64,000 nucleotides of DNA from Amycolatopsis albispora (GCF_003312875.1 NZ_CP015163.1:5084001-5148000); one strand, 5' to 3'. Shown: positions 35,263-43,876, counted from the first letter of the stretch. The notes: a model not told the origin generated them from the sequence alone. Made by a program: numbers and translations.

Positions 35263-35475
35263 ATTTCGAGGCGGCAGTGCTTGTTGTTTGCGCGGCTGCT
35301 CGCAGCCGACGTCACCGGTCTGGAACCGTCGACGCTCACTGCCGCTTGGTGCCTCGCCTCGAGCGGCGGACGCGCTGGTCAGCGTGGTCCGAAGGGGCCT
35401 AGAACCCTATTCCGGGGGTAGACCGGGGAGGTGATCTAGAACCGCCTTCGGGCAACCCGCTGATCAGCGCCGCAG
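35263..35475. other. Structured spacer between the tRNA copies, no gene seen
   Basis: GCGGCAGTG (35271-35279) and CACTGCCGC (35337-35345) form a 9-bp outer stem enclosing a 7-bp hairpin (35293-35308) and a weaker one near 35316-35328. A GGAGGTGATC at 35427-35436 is a perfect extended ribosome-site match but no start codon follows. I find no protein gene. It could be a leftover of an integrated element or a small structured RNA. Confidence 0.45.
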
Positions 35476-35549
35476 TGCCCCCGACGGGGTTCGAACCCGC
35501 ACTGGGTCGATTTTAAGTCGACTGCCTCTGCCGGTTGGGCTACGGGGGC
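35476..35549 (-). tRNA. tRNA-like gene with anticodon UAA, class-I shape
   Basis: The 74-nt sequence folds as a cloverleaf: acceptor GCCCCCG with CGGGGGC, TA at 8-9, a 3-bp D-stem with GG in the loop, a perfect anticodon stem GTCGA/TCGAC with loop CTTAAAA, a 5-nt variable region and a T-arm with GTTCGAAC. The anticodon UAA reads codon UUA (Leu). Bacterial tRNA-Leu normally has a long variable arm (class II); this one does not. A73 is present and CCA is not encoded. Confidence 0.82.
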
Positions 35550-35592
35550 ACGGCCCAGCCTATGCGGCCGGGCCCCGCTCCCGCAGCTCAGG

Positions 35593-36915
35593 TCAGGACT
35601 TCGTGGCCCTGGTGAACTCTTCCTTCGGGTTGTTGATCTGCCCGAGCGAGACCACCTCGCGCCGCAGCAGGCCGCCGAAGACCCAGTCGAAGAAGATCCG
35701 GATCTTCCGGTTCCACGTCGGCATCGCCTTGACGTGGTACGCCCGGTGGAACACCCAGGCCGGGAAGCCCTTGATCTTCAGGTTCAGCGCGTCGGCCACG
35801 CCCTTGTGCAGGCCGAGACCGGCGACCGCGCCCAGGTTCTTGTGGTAGTAGTCCTTCGGCTGACCGCCGCGCAGCACCTTGATGATGTTCTTCGCCAGGT
35901 GCCGCGCCTGCCGCACCGCGTGCTGTGCGTTGGGCGGGCAGGTGGCCGACGGGTCCTCCTCGGTGCGCGACAGGTCCGGCACCGCGGCGTTGTCACCCGC
36001 GGTCCACACGTCGGGATGCCCGACGACCTGCAGCGCCGCGGTCGCCTCGAGCCTGCCGCGCTTGTCCAGCGGCAGGTCGGAGTCGGCCAGCACCGGGTTG
36101 GCCTTCACGCCGGCGGTCCAGATGATCGTGTCGCTGTCGAACTCGGTGCCGTCCGAGAGCACCACGTGCCCGTTCTCGAACGACTTCGCCGCGGTCGACA
36201 GGTAGACCTCGATGCCGCGCTTCTCCAGCTGCTCCACGGTCCACACCCCGAGCGTCTCGCGGACCTCGGGCAGGATCCGGCCCGCGGCCTCGACGAGCAC
36301 CCAGCGGATGTCCGAGGGCTCGATGTTCTCGTAGTACCTGGTCGCGAAGCGGGTCATGTCCTCGAGCTCGGCGAGCGCTTCGATGCCCGCGAAGCCGCCG
36401 CCGACCACGGTGAAGGTCAGCAGGCGCTTGCGCAGCTCGGGATCCAGGGTGCTGGCCGCCTGGTCGAGCTTGGTCAGCACGTGGTTGCGGAGGTAGATGG
36501 CCTCGCCGATGGTCTTGAAGGCGATGCCCTGCTCGGCGAGTCCGGGAATGGGCAGGATGCGCGCCACCGCGCCCAGGGCGACCACCAGCACGTCATAGGA
36601 CAGCTGCTCGATGTGGCCGTCGGCCGCCTCGACGGTGACGGACTTGCGTTCGTGCTCGATCTTGGTGACCCGCGCGGTCAGCACGTGGCACCGCTTGAGC
36701 ACGCGCCGCAACGGGACCACCACGTGCCGCGGCTCGATCGCGCCCGCCGCCGCCTCGGGGAGGAACGGCTGGTACGTCATGTGCGGCTGGGGGTCCACAA
36801 CGGTGACGGACGCTTCGTTGGCCCGCAGCATCTTCTGGAGCCCGAACGCCGTGTACAGACCGACATATCCGCCACCGAGGACGAGGATCCGTGTCGGTTC
36901 CGACTTCGCTGCCAT
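35593..36915 (-). CDS. ndh: Type II NADH dehydrogenase (NDH-2)
   Basis: This 440-residue FAD protein oxidises NADH and reduces membrane quinone without pumping protons. It has G-G-G-Y-V-G-L near residue 15 for FAD, a second dinucleotide site G-G-G-F-A-G-I-E, W-T-A-G-D-N for FAD, and a C-terminal amphipathic, Trp/Phe/Arg-rich tail for membrane attachment. The ATG at 36915 begins just before the first beta strand. The similar open frame further upstream lacks homology. Confidence 0.9.
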   Translation of the reverse strand: MAAKSEPTRILVLGGGYVGLYTAFGLQKMLRANEASVTVVDPQPHMTYQPFLPEAAAGAIEPRHVVVPLRRVLKRCHVLTARVTKIEHERKSVTVEAADGHIEQLSYDVLVVALGAVARILPIPGLAEQGIAFKTIGEAIYLRNHVLTKLDQAASTLDPELRKRLLTFTVVGGGFAGIEALAELEDMTRFATRYYENIEPSDIRWVLVEAAGRILPEVRETLGVWTVEQLEKRGIEVYLSTAAKSFENGHVVLSDGTEFDSDTIIWTAGVKANPVLADSDLPLDKRGRLEATAALQVVGHPDVWTAGDNAAVPDLSRTEEDPSATCPPNAQHAVRQARHLAKNIIKVLRGGQPKDYYHKNLGAVAGLGLHKGVADALNLKIKGFPAWVFHRAYHVKAMPTWNRKIRIFFDWVFGGLLRREVVSLGQINNPKEEFTRATKS

Positions 36916-37120
36916 GCGTCCATGGTCGCACCCATCCAGGGCCCTCGCTCGTGTACCCCGCGCTGCTGTGACCAGCGTCGCCACCGAAGATTGAACGATT
37001 CAGCGGGCCGCACCGCCGGGTAGTCGGGCGATTGCGGAGCGTAGAGCGAGTAAGGCCAGAATAAACCCATAGCGGGTGAATTCAGCCAATTTCGCCACTC
37101 TCCGCAACCGGTGAGCGAAC
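36916..37120. other. 205-bp gap upstream of ndh
   Basis: This region lies between the ndh start and the GNAT stop. It is less GC-rich than its surroundings and contains a distant inverted repeat TTGCGGAG / CTCCGCAA (near 37032-37106). It should hold the ndh promoter. No gene is seen. Confidence 0.5.
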
Positions 37121-37645
37121 TCACTCCAGCTGCCAGACCACGTCCACCCCGGCCATCCCGGGCCGCGCTTCCTCCCGTCCAGGGTCGTGCCGCGCGACCT
37201 CGGTGAAGCCCAGCCGCCGGGGCACGCCCGCGCTGGCTTCGTTGGCCGCGTCGTGCCAGATCTGGATCCGGTCGACGTCGGGCAGCGCGAACGCGACCGG
37301 CACCAGCGCCGCGACGGCTTCGGTCATCAGCCCGCGCCCGGCCCAGGACGGGTGCAGCCAGTAACCGATCTCGATGCCGCCGGGGCCGATGCGCCGCTCC
37401 AGCCCGACCGCACCCGCGATCCGGCCCTCGGTGCGCAGGGCGTAGGGATAGGCCTTGCCCGATTCCCACTGCTCGTCGGCCAGGTGGAGGAAGTCGGCCG
37501 CGCGGTACTCGCCGTAAGCCCAGAACAACCACGGCTTCAGGTACTCCTGCGCTTCCTCGACCACCCGCTGCAACTCGGCGGCATCCGCCGAAGACCACCG
37601 CGTCAACCGCACGCGCCGCCCGACGACCTCTTCCGGCGGCTTCAC
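37121..37645 (-). CDS. GNAT-family N-acetyltransferase
   Basis: This 174-residue protein resembles the RimJ/RimL-type GNAT group: L-T-R-W at the start, G-G-I-E-I-G-Y-W-L-H-P-S-W-A-G-R-G in the acetyl-CoA-binding strand, and N-E-A-S-x-x-V-x-R-R-L-G-F. Substrate unknown. The GTG at 37645 overlaps the stop of the uracil-DNA glycosylase gene by 4 bp, so they form an operon. Confidence 0.87.
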   Translation of the reverse strand: MKPPEEVVGRRVRLTRWSSADAAELQRVVEEAQEYLKPWLFWAYGEYRAADFLHLADEQWESGKAYPYALRTEGRIAGAVGLERRIGPGGIEIGYWLHPSWAGRGLMTEAVAALVPVAFALPDVDRIQIWHDAANEASAGVPRRLGFTEVARHDPGREEARPGMAGVDVVWQLE

Positions 37646-38334
37646 GGGATGCCCGCCGCGGTTTTGGCGGTGGTCAGCACCTCGCGCACCATCGCCGGGG
37701 TGAGGCGCCCGGTGAAGGTGTTCTGCTGCGAAACGTGGAAGCAGCCGAACAACCGCAGCTCCGTCGGCCCGTCGAGCACGTACTGCACGCCGTGGCCGAA
37801 CTTCGGGCGTGGCCGCGGCACCTCCCAGCCGGCGGCAGCGAGCACCGGCAGCAGCGCCTGCCAGCCGAAACCGCCGAGCACCACGATCGCGCGCAGCGTG
37901 GGCCGCAGCAGTTCCAGTTCCCTGGCCAGCCACCGGCCACAGGTGTCGCGCTCGGCCGGGGTCGGCTTGTTCGCGGGCGGCGCGCAGTGCACCGGCGAGG
38001 TGATCCGGGTGCCGATCAGCTCCAGCCCGTCGCCGATGTGGTGCGCTTCCGGCTTCGTGGCCAGGCCGACGTCGTACATCGCGCGATACAGCACGTCACC
38101 GGACCGGTCGCCGGTGAACATGCGGCCCGTGCGGTTCGCGCCGTGCGCGGCGGGCGCCAGGCCGACGATGCCCAGCGACGCGTCGGCGGGCCCGAAGCCC
38201 GGCACCGGGCGGCCCCAGTACGTCTCGCCGGCGAAGGCCGCGCGCTTGGTCTCGGCCACCTGCTCGCGCCAGGCCACCAACCGCGGGCAGGCCCGGCAGT
38301 CGATCAGCTCGGCGTCCATCTCGGCCAGGGTCAT
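37642..38334 (-). CDS. Uracil-DNA glycosylase, family 5-like (UdgB)
   Basis: This 230-residue enzyme removes uracil, and in this family also hypoxanthine or ethenocytosine, from DNA. Motif A is G-L-A-P-A-A-H-G-A-N-R-T-G, without the usual catalytic Asp/Asn, as in family 5. Motif B is H-V-S-Q-Q-N-T-F-T-G-R-L. Four cysteines (C-R-A-C near the N-terminus and two at about 115-130) suit the [4Fe-4S] cluster. The ATG at 38334 is divergent from the peptidase gene with 27 bp between. Confidence 0.9.
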   Translation of the reverse strand: MTLAEMDAELIDCRACPRLVAWREQVAETKRAAFAGETYWGRPVPGFGPADASLGIVGLAPAAHGANRTGRMFTGDRSGDVLYRAMYDVGLATKPEAHHIGDGLELIGTRITSPVHCAPPANKPTPAERDTCGRWLARELELLRPTLRAIVVLGGFGWQALLPVLAAAGWEVPRPRPKFGHGVQYVLDGPTELRLFGCFHVSQQNTFTGRLTPAMVREVLTTAKTAAGIP

Positions 38335-38361
38335 CCCACCATTGTGATCTAGATTCGGGGC

Positions 38362-39831
38362 ATGCCGGAAACAGCTAAGACCGACGGGGAAACCAAGCCG
38401 CCCGAACCCAGCGACGACCTGGTCACCAGCACGCACACGCTGGCGATCGACGGCCGCGACCTCGCCTACACCGCCCAGACCGGGCGGATCGTGCTCAAGA
38501 AGGAAGTGCTCACTGACGGCAAGTTCGACGGGCACCTGGCCAAGGCCGAGGTCTTCCTCACCGCCTACACGCTGGACGACGCCGACCCGGCGACCCGCCC
38601 GGTGACCTTCGCGTTCAACGGCGGACCCGGTTCGTCGAGCGTCTGGCTGCACCTGGGGGTGCTGGGGCCGCGGCGCGTGGTGTCCGGGGACGTCGACTCC
38701 CCCGCCCCGCCGCCGTACGGGCTGGCGGACAACCCGGAAAGCCTGCTGGCGCACAGCGACCTGGTGTTCATCGACCCGGTGTCCACCGGTTTCTCGCGCG
38801 CGGTGACCGGCGAGAAGCCGAAGGACTACCTCGGTTTCACCCCGGACGTGGAGTCGGTCGGCGAGATCATCCGGCTGTGGACCTCACGCAACGGGCGCTG
38901 GCTCTCGCCGAAGTTCCTGGCCGGGGAGTCCTACGGCACGCTGCGCGCGGCGGCACTGGCGGCGCACCTGCAGGAACGCCACAGCATGTACCTCAACGGG
39001 CTGCTGCTGATCTCGTCCGTTCTGGACATGGGCTCGATCCGGTTCACCGAGGGCAACGAGCAGGCCTACGTCAGCTACCTGCCCACCTACGCGGCGATCG
39101 CGCACTACCACGGGTTCCACGGCGACCGGCCGCTCGACGAGGTGCTCGCCGAAGCCGAAGCGTTCGCCGCCCGCGACCTGCCGTGGGCGCTGCAGCGCGG
39201 TTCCCGGCTGACCGCCGACGAGCGGGCGGCGGCGGTGCGCGAGGTGGCCCGGCTGACCGGGCTCAGCGAGTCCTATGTGGACCGCGTCAACCTGCGCATC
39301 GAGCACGTGCGGTTCTTCACCGAGCTGCTGCGGGACCGCGGGCTGACCGTCGGCCGGATGGACGGGCGGTTCACCACCTGGGAGCCGGACGGCGGCCGCG
39401 AGCAGATGAGCGACGACGCCTCGATCTCCCGGATCATCGGCGCCTACTCGGCCGCGTTCAACCACTACGTGCGCGCCGAACTGGGTTACCAGAGCGATCT
39501 GCCCTACGAGATCCTGTCGATGGACGTGTTCCAGCAGTGGTCCTACAGCGACTTCGAGGGCCGCGCGGTGTCCGCGGTGCGCTCGCTGAGCTCGGCGATG
39601 CGGGCGAACCCGCACCTGAAGGTGCACGTCGCCTTCGGCCACTACGACGGCGCGACCCCGTACTACGGCTCGGAAAACGTGCTGGCGCACCTGGAGATCC
39701 CCGAGGAACTGCACGGCAACATCGACCGCGCCTACTACCCGGCCGGCCACATGATGTACGTGCACGAACCCTCACGGGTCCAGCAGGCGGCCGACCTGGC
39801 GGCGTTCATCCGCTCGGCCGTTCCGTCCTAA
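38362..39831 (+). CDS. S10-family serine carboxypeptidase-like protein
   Basis: This 489-residue protein has the carboxypeptidase Y fold: F-N-G-G-P-G-S-S-S at 85-93, nucleophile S190 in G-E-S-Y-G-T, Asp in G-H-Y-D-G-A-T-P and His in A-G-H-M-M-Y. There is no signal peptide, unusual since such enzymes act best at acidic pH outside the cytosol. TAGATT lies 6 nt before the ATG. Its stop codon lies within a 13-bp tandem repeat. Confidence 0.92.
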   Translation: MPETAKTDGETKPPEPSDDLVTSTHTLAIDGRDLAYTAQTGRIVLKKEVLTDGKFDGHLAKAEVFLTAYTLDDADPATRPVTFAFNGGPGSSSVWLHLGVLGPRRVVSGDVDSPAPPPYGLADNPESLLAHSDLVFIDPVSTGFSRAVTGEKPKDYLGFTPDVESVGEIIRLWTSRNGRWLSPKFLAGESYGTLRAAALAAHLQERHSMYLNGLLLISSVLDMGSIRFTEGNEQAYVSYLPTYAAIAHYHGFHGDRPLDEVLAEAEAFAARDLPWALQRGSRLTADERAAAVREVARLTGLSESYVDRVNLRIEHVRFFTELLRDRGLTVGRMDGRFTTWEPDGGREQMSDDASISRIIGAYSAAFNHYVRAELGYQSDLPYEILSMDVFQQWSYSDFEGRAVSAVRSLSSAMRANPHLKVHVAFGHYDGATPYYGSENVLAHLEIPEELHGNIDRAYYPAGHMMYVHEPSRVQQAADLAAFIRSAVPS

Positions 39832-39876
39832 AAGGCCGTCCTAAAAGGCCGTCCTGAACGGACGTCCTAAGTGGTC
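39825..39876. repeat. Four 13-bp tandem units bridging two stop codons
   Basis: Units start at 39825, 39838, 39851 and 39864. The first two are identical (GTCCTAAAAGGCC); the others diverge (GTCCTGAACGGAC, GTCCTAAGTGGTC). The peptidase TAA is in unit 1 and the methyltransferase TAG (minus strand) is in unit 4. Confidence 0.9.
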
Positions 39877-40706
39877 GTCTTCCAGCCGACGCCCGCCAGG
39901 CCGCGGGACTTCTCCGGCTGGTCGGCGAACAGCTCGTCCCCGTCCGGCTGCCACTGCGGCAGCCAGACGAGGCCGGGGTCGGCGAGTTCGAGCCCTTCGA
40001 AGAAGGCCTCGATGGCCGGCCTCGGCCGCGGGACGGCCGGGTTGTTGGTCTGCTTGCGGTACGCGGCGGCGACCTTGTCACCCGCGGCGATCGTCGCGAG
40101 GTCCTTCGGGTCCACGTGGATGTGGGAAATGGCGACCATGCTGCCCGCGGGCAGGCGGTCGAGGTAGTAGCGCAGCGTCTCGTGCGGCTTGGTGTCGTCC
40201 GGCATGAAGTGCAGCAACGCCACCAGCAGCAGCGCGACCGGCTGCGTCTCGTCGATCAGCCCGGTGTTCCGCACGCGGCGCCACAGCTGCGGGCCGTCGA
40301 AGAAGTCCGCGTCGATGGCGCGGTGGCGCGTCGGGTCGGCGGTGCGTTCGAGCAGGATTTCCGCGTGCGCGCGGGCGATCGGCTCGTTGTCGATGTAGAC
40401 CACGCGGCATTCGCCCGGCGCCGCTTCCTCGGCGACCTCGTGCACGTTGCCCTGCGTGGGCAGGCCGGAGCCGATGTCGACGAACTGCCGGATGCCCGAC
40501 TCCACCGCGTACCGCACCGCGCGGCCCAGGAACGCGCGGTTGGACCTGGCGAAGCGCTTGATGTCGGGTAGTGCCTTCATCTGCTCGTCGGCGAACGCGC
40601 GGTCCGCGGCGTAGTTGTGCGTGCCGCCGAGCAGGTAGTCGTAGACCCGGCCGACGGAGACCTTGTCGATCGAGTCACCGAGGCGGCTGGCATCGCTCGT
40701 GGTCAT
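39867..40706 (-). CDS. DUF574-family SAM-dependent methyltransferase
   Basis: This 279-residue protein belongs to a methyltransferase family much expanded in actinomycetes: V-Y-D-Y-L-L-G-G-T-H-N-Y-A-A-D near residue 25, Q-F-V-D-I-G-S-G-L-P-T in the SAM loop and L-L-H-F-M-P-D near the middle. Members methylate secondary metabolites or unknown small molecules. The ATG at 40706 matches the family start. Confidence 0.9.
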   Translation of the reverse strand: MTTSDASRLGDSIDKVSVGRVYDYLLGGTHNYAADRAFADEQMKALPDIKRFARSNRAFLGRAVRYAVESGIRQFVDIGSGLPTQGNVHEVAEEAAPGECRVVYIDNEPIARAHAEILLERTADPTRHRAIDADFFDGPQLWRRVRNTGLIDETQPVALLLVALLHFMPDDTKPHETLRYYLDRLPAGSMVAISHIHVDPKDLATIAAGDKVAAAYRKQTNNPAVPRPRPAIEAFFEGLELADPGLVWLPQWQPDGDELFADQPEKSRGLAGVGWKTTT

Positions 40707-40757
40707 CGGGCTCCCATCCTGGACGCGGTGTGCCACAGTTCTACCCCACAACCGGGC

Positions 40758-40798
40758 AAAAGTCGTGGGCGCCAAGGTTTCCCCGGCGCCCACGACTT
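40758..40798 (-). terminator. Terminator of the S8 peptidase gene
   Basis: Perfect 14-bp arms (40760-40773 and 40785-40798) enclose an 11-nt loop. On the minus strand the stem ends in TTTT. It lies 12 bp after the stop at 40810. Confidence 0.9.
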
Positions 40799-40809
40799 CT
40801 CGCGAATCC

Positions 40810-42537
40810 TTACCCGCGCAGGTGCTCCTTGCCGCGGGTCACCGCGGCGTAGGCGTCGACGGCGCCGTGGCCGTAGAAGCCGTTGAACGCCGTGTCACCG
40901 GTGCAGGTGGCGGTGTAACTGGCGTCGCGGCCCTCGTCCAGGTAGTCCACGGTCCGCGGCACCGGGCAGGCGATCTTCGCCGCGGTGCCCTCCAGCACGC
41001 GCTGCACGGCGTCCGGGTCCATGCCGAAGCCGCCCCGGCCCGGCTTGCCGTACTGGGCGACGATCAGCGCGGCCACGCCGGTGGCGTGCGGCGAAGCCAT
41101 CGAAGTGCCCTGCAGCCACTGGTAGTAGCCGACGCGGCCGTCGGGCGCGGTGGCCTTCTGGACCCCGGCCTCGACGCCGTCCGGGGTGATGTTGCCGTCC
41201 GCGTCGATCATGCCCTCGGCGACGCCGACGTTGCGCGGATAGGTCGACAGGATCTGGTTTTCCACGGTGGAGAACCACGGCGTGCCGAAGTAGTCGCGGT
41301 AGTAACCACCCGGCGCGGACACCGAGATCTGCTCGACGCCGTAGTTCGAGTAGTCCGCCTTCGCCTGCGACGGGCCGAACGCGGAGACGCCGATGGTGTG
41401 GTTGCCCTCGACCGGCAGCGTCACGCACGACGCGTTGTCGATGTCGCGCTGGTAGTTGGTGTCCACCGGGAAGTTCGGGCTGACCGTGTCCGGCTGCGGC
41501 GCACCGAGGTCGCTGTGCTGGTTGCCGAGCGAAACCACCTGCGTGACGCCCTTGCCGTGCGCGTAGTCGAGCGCGCGGTTGACCGCCTCGGTGATGGTGC
41601 GCTGCTCGCGCTGGCGCTCCGGCGAGTCGGCCGGGTTGGCCTGGCAGTTGTACAACCACGGGTCCACGAAGAAGCTCATGTTGATCACGTCGAGCCGCGC
41701 GTCGCCGGCGTAGGTGATGGCGTCGACCACGGGTTGCAGGAAGAAGCTGCCCGAGTCCTGGCCGGCACGCACGTTCACGATGCTGACGTTCGGGGCGACG
41801 CCGGACAGGCCGAAGCCGTTGGCCGCGGCGCCGATGGTGCCCGCGACGTGGGTGCCGTGCCCGCCGTCGTCGTGGTTGACCGGGTCCACGCAGCCGCGGA
41901 ACTCGCACGGCCCGTCGACCTCGTTGCCCGCCTCGTCGGCCGGGATGTCGCGGACGAAGTTGCGGGAGAGCGCCGCGTCGAAGTTCGGCGCGATGTCCGG
42001 GTGGGTGCCGTCGACGCCGGTGTCGAGCACGCCGACCTTCACCCGGTGGTCACCGGGCTGGACGGTGCGCGCGAGGTCGGAGCGGACCGACTTGAGGCCC
42101 CACAGCTGCTCGTCCAGCGGGTCGGTGCCGACCGGGGCGGACGCGTTCGGCTTGCCCTTCTTGGCCGCCGGGGCCTGCCGCGACTCCTTCTCCACCACGT
42201 CGGCCTTGGGCGCGGTGTCCCGCACCGGCGCGTGGCCGATCGCCTGCGCCTTGGCGGCGCCGTAGATCGCGTGGTCGGCGGAAACCCGCTCGCTGAAACC
42301 GTTCGCCGGCGCGCTCGCGGTGACCAGCCCGATCGCGGCGTTGGACTTCACCACGGTGCCGCCCGCGTCGCGGACCGCCCGCTCGGCGTCGGCGACGCTC
42401 TGCCCGGGCGCGGCCAGCACGGTGAACTCGGTGGCGGCGCCGGACAGGTCCGGCCGCGCGGAGACCGCGGGCGCGGCCAGCACCCCGCCGGCCAGCGGCA
42501 CGGCGAGCACCGCGAACAGGAGCTTGCTTCTCTTCAC
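40810..42537 (-). CDS. Secreted subtilisin-like (S8) serine peptidase
   Basis: The GTG at 42537 is chosen because GGGAGGA lies 6 nt upstream. The 575-residue protein has a Sec signal peptide (about 1-27, A-V-S-A). A propeptide-like region reaches ~145. The catalytic domain has D172, H227 and S479 (G-T-S-M-A-S-P-H) with N339 as oxyanion residue. An insertion of about 100 residues lies between N339 and the Ser. Two cysteines (C211, C216) are close together. It is monocistronic, with its own terminator. Confidence 0.94.
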   Translation of the reverse strand: MKRSKLLFAVLAVPLAGGVLAAPAVSARPDLSGAATEFTVLAAPGQSVADAERAVRDAGGTVVKSNAAIGLVTASAPANGFSERVSADHAIYGAAKAQAIGHAPVRDTAPKADVVEKESRQAPAAKKGKPNASAPVGTDPLDEQLWGLKSVRSDLARTVQPGDHRVKVGVLDTGVDGTHPDIAPNFDAALSRNFVRDIPADEAGNEVDGPCEFRGCVDPVNHDDGGHGTHVAGTIGAAANGFGLSGVAPNVSIVNVRAGQDSGSFFLQPVVDAITYAGDARLDVINMSFFVDPWLYNCQANPADSPERQREQRTITEAVNRALDYAHGKGVTQVVSLGNQHSDLGAPQPDTVSPNFPVDTNYQRDIDNASCVTLPVEGNHTIGVSAFGPSQAKADYSNYGVEQISVSAPGGYYRDYFGTPWFSTVENQILSTYPRNVGVAEGMIDADGNITPDGVEAGVQKATAPDGRVGYYQWLQGTSMASPHATGVAALIVAQYGKPGRGGFGMDPDAVQRVLEGTAAKIACPVPRTVDYLDEGRDASYTATCTGDTAFNGFYGHGAVDAYAAVTRGKEHLRG

Positions 42538-42607
42538 GCTGATTCCTCCCATGAAAGCAACGGGCGGAATCTACCGATGCGCACCAAGAACGGAACACCG
42601 ACGAAAG

Positions 42608-43606
42608 TTAGGGAACAACGTGGCGTTCTTCGGCGAAATGACAGGCGCTGGAATGCCCGCCCGCCCGCGGTTCGAGCGCCGGGGTCTCCTCGGCGCAGCG
42701 GTCCCGCGCCTTCCAGCAGCGTGTCCGGAATGGACAGCCGGACGGCGGGTCCACCGGGCTCGGCACGTCGCCTTCGAGCCGGATTATCTGGCGGTTGCCG
42801 CGCAGTGACGGGTCGGCTACCGGAACGGCGGACAACAGCGCCTGGGTGTACGGGTGGGACGGTCGATGGTAGATCTCGTCCTCGGTGCCGATCTCCACGA
42901 TGCGGCCGAGGTACATCACCGCGACCCTGGTGGACAGGTGCCGGACCACGGAAAGGTCGTGCGCGATGAACACATAGGACAAACCGAATTCGGCGCGCAA
43001 ATCCTCCAGGAGGTTCATCACCTGTGCCTGAATGGACACGTCGAGTGCGGAAACGGGTTCGTCGCAGACGATGACCTTCGGGCGCAGGGCGAGCGCGCGG
43101 GCGATGCCGATGCGCTGGCGCTGGCCGCCGGAGAACTGATGGGGGTAGCGGTTGAGATGCTCGGGGTTGAGGCCGACGACCTCGAGCAGTTCGCGCACCT
43201 TGCCCGCCCGGTCACCTTTCGGGGCGACTTCGGGATGGATCTCGAACGGCTCGCCGACGATGTCGCCGACGGTCATCCGCGGGTTGAGCGAGGTGTACGG
43301 GTCCTGGAGCACGATCTGGATGTCGCGACGGAGACGGCGGAGTTCGGCCCCGCGCATGGCGAAGATGTCGCGACCCTCGAAGTACGCGCGGCCGGCGGTG
43401 GGTTCTTCGAGCCGGAGGAGGACCTGGGCCAGCGTGGACTTGCCACACCCCGACTCGCCCACGATGCCGAGCGTCTCCCCGGCGGCGAGGTCGAAGGAGA
43501 CCCCGTCTACGGCCTTGACCTGCCCTACGGTCCGCTTGAAGAGGACGCCGGTACGGACGGGGAAGTACTTGACCAGGCCGGAGACCCGGAGAATCGGCTC
43601 ATTCAC
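42608..43606 (-). CDS. Oligopeptide/nickel ABC transporter ATPase (F subunit)
   Basis: This 332-residue protein has Walker [10 protein letters not shown], signature S-G-G-Q-R-Q-R and Walker [13 protein letters not shown], then the C-terminal oligopeptide-transporter domain with C-P-F-R-T-R-C and two further cysteines, the typical [Fe-S]-like motif of this subfamily. It is the last gene of the ABC operon, separated from the first ATPase by a 700-bp repeat island. The GTG at 43606 lacks a strong ribosome site. Confidence 0.93.
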   Translation of the reverse strand: MNEPILRVSGLVKYFPVRTGVLFKRTVGQVKAVDGVSFDLAAGETLGIVGESGCGKSTLAQVLLRLEEPTAGRAYFEGRDIFAMRGAELRRLRRDIQIVLQDPYTSLNPRMTVGDIVGEPFEIHPEVAPKGDRAGKVRELLEVVGLNPEHLNRYPHQFSGGQRQRIGIARALALRPKVIVCDEPVSALDVSIQAQVMNLLEDLRAEFGLSYVFIAHDLSVVRHLSTRVAVMYLGRIVEIGTEDEIYHRPSHPYTQALLSAVPVADPSLRGNRQIIRLEGDVPSPVDPPSGCPFRTRCWKARDRCAEETPALEPRAGGHSSACHFAEERHVVP

Positions 43607-43704
43607 GGTGCCTCACCCCGTCGCTTCGCTCGGTGGAGTTGGGAGCTTTTGGTGACCGAGGGCTTTGCCTTTGGCTCGGCGGCCGAAGTCGCGGTGGGCG
43701 GAGG
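43607..43704. other. Start of the 700-bp repeat island in the ABC operon
   Basis: The whole gap 43607-44306 between the two ATPase genes holds no convincing gene. This part has no repeats I recognise. Open frames on both strands are low-complexity. Confidence 0.6.
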
Positions 43705-43726
43705 ACACGAATGTGGCTTTCGTGTT
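43705..43726. repeat. Single core of the palindromic family with short flanks
   Basis: The core GAATGTGGCTTTC (43709-43721) is flanked by ACAC and GTGT, so it is a half-element with its own short dyad. Confidence 0.8.
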
Positions 43727-43821
43727 CGGCGCGGAGGGGCGGGTTGGGGCCCGGCGGGGCGAATTGGGATTCGAAGCGTGAGTCGGGGCGAGCGGCAGGG
43801 GCGCGAGGGGGCGCCGGTCGG

Positions 43822-43876
43822 TGTCACGAAAGCCACATTCGGGACGCCCAACGTCTCGAAAGCCACATTCGTGACG
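43822..43876. repeat. 55-bp element, copy C, with one core inverted
   Basis: The layout matches copies A and B: 25-bp arms at 43822-43846 and 43852-43876, loop CCCAA. In the left arm the 13-bp core (43828-43840) reads GAAAGCCACATTC, the reverse complement of that in copies A and B, while the outer bases TGTCAC and GGGACG keep their orientation. The two arms are therefore direct repeats over the core and inverted over the ends. Confidence 0.9.

Noticed and set aside
35427..35436. GGAGGTGATC, a perfect ribosome-site or 16S-end match
   Set aside because: No start codon follows and no rRNA sequence surrounds it; kept only as a note in the spacer.
40663..42969. 768-codon + strand frame over the S8 peptidase
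   Set aside because: Antisense shadow of the peptidase, low-complexity composition, no ribosome site with a plausible start.
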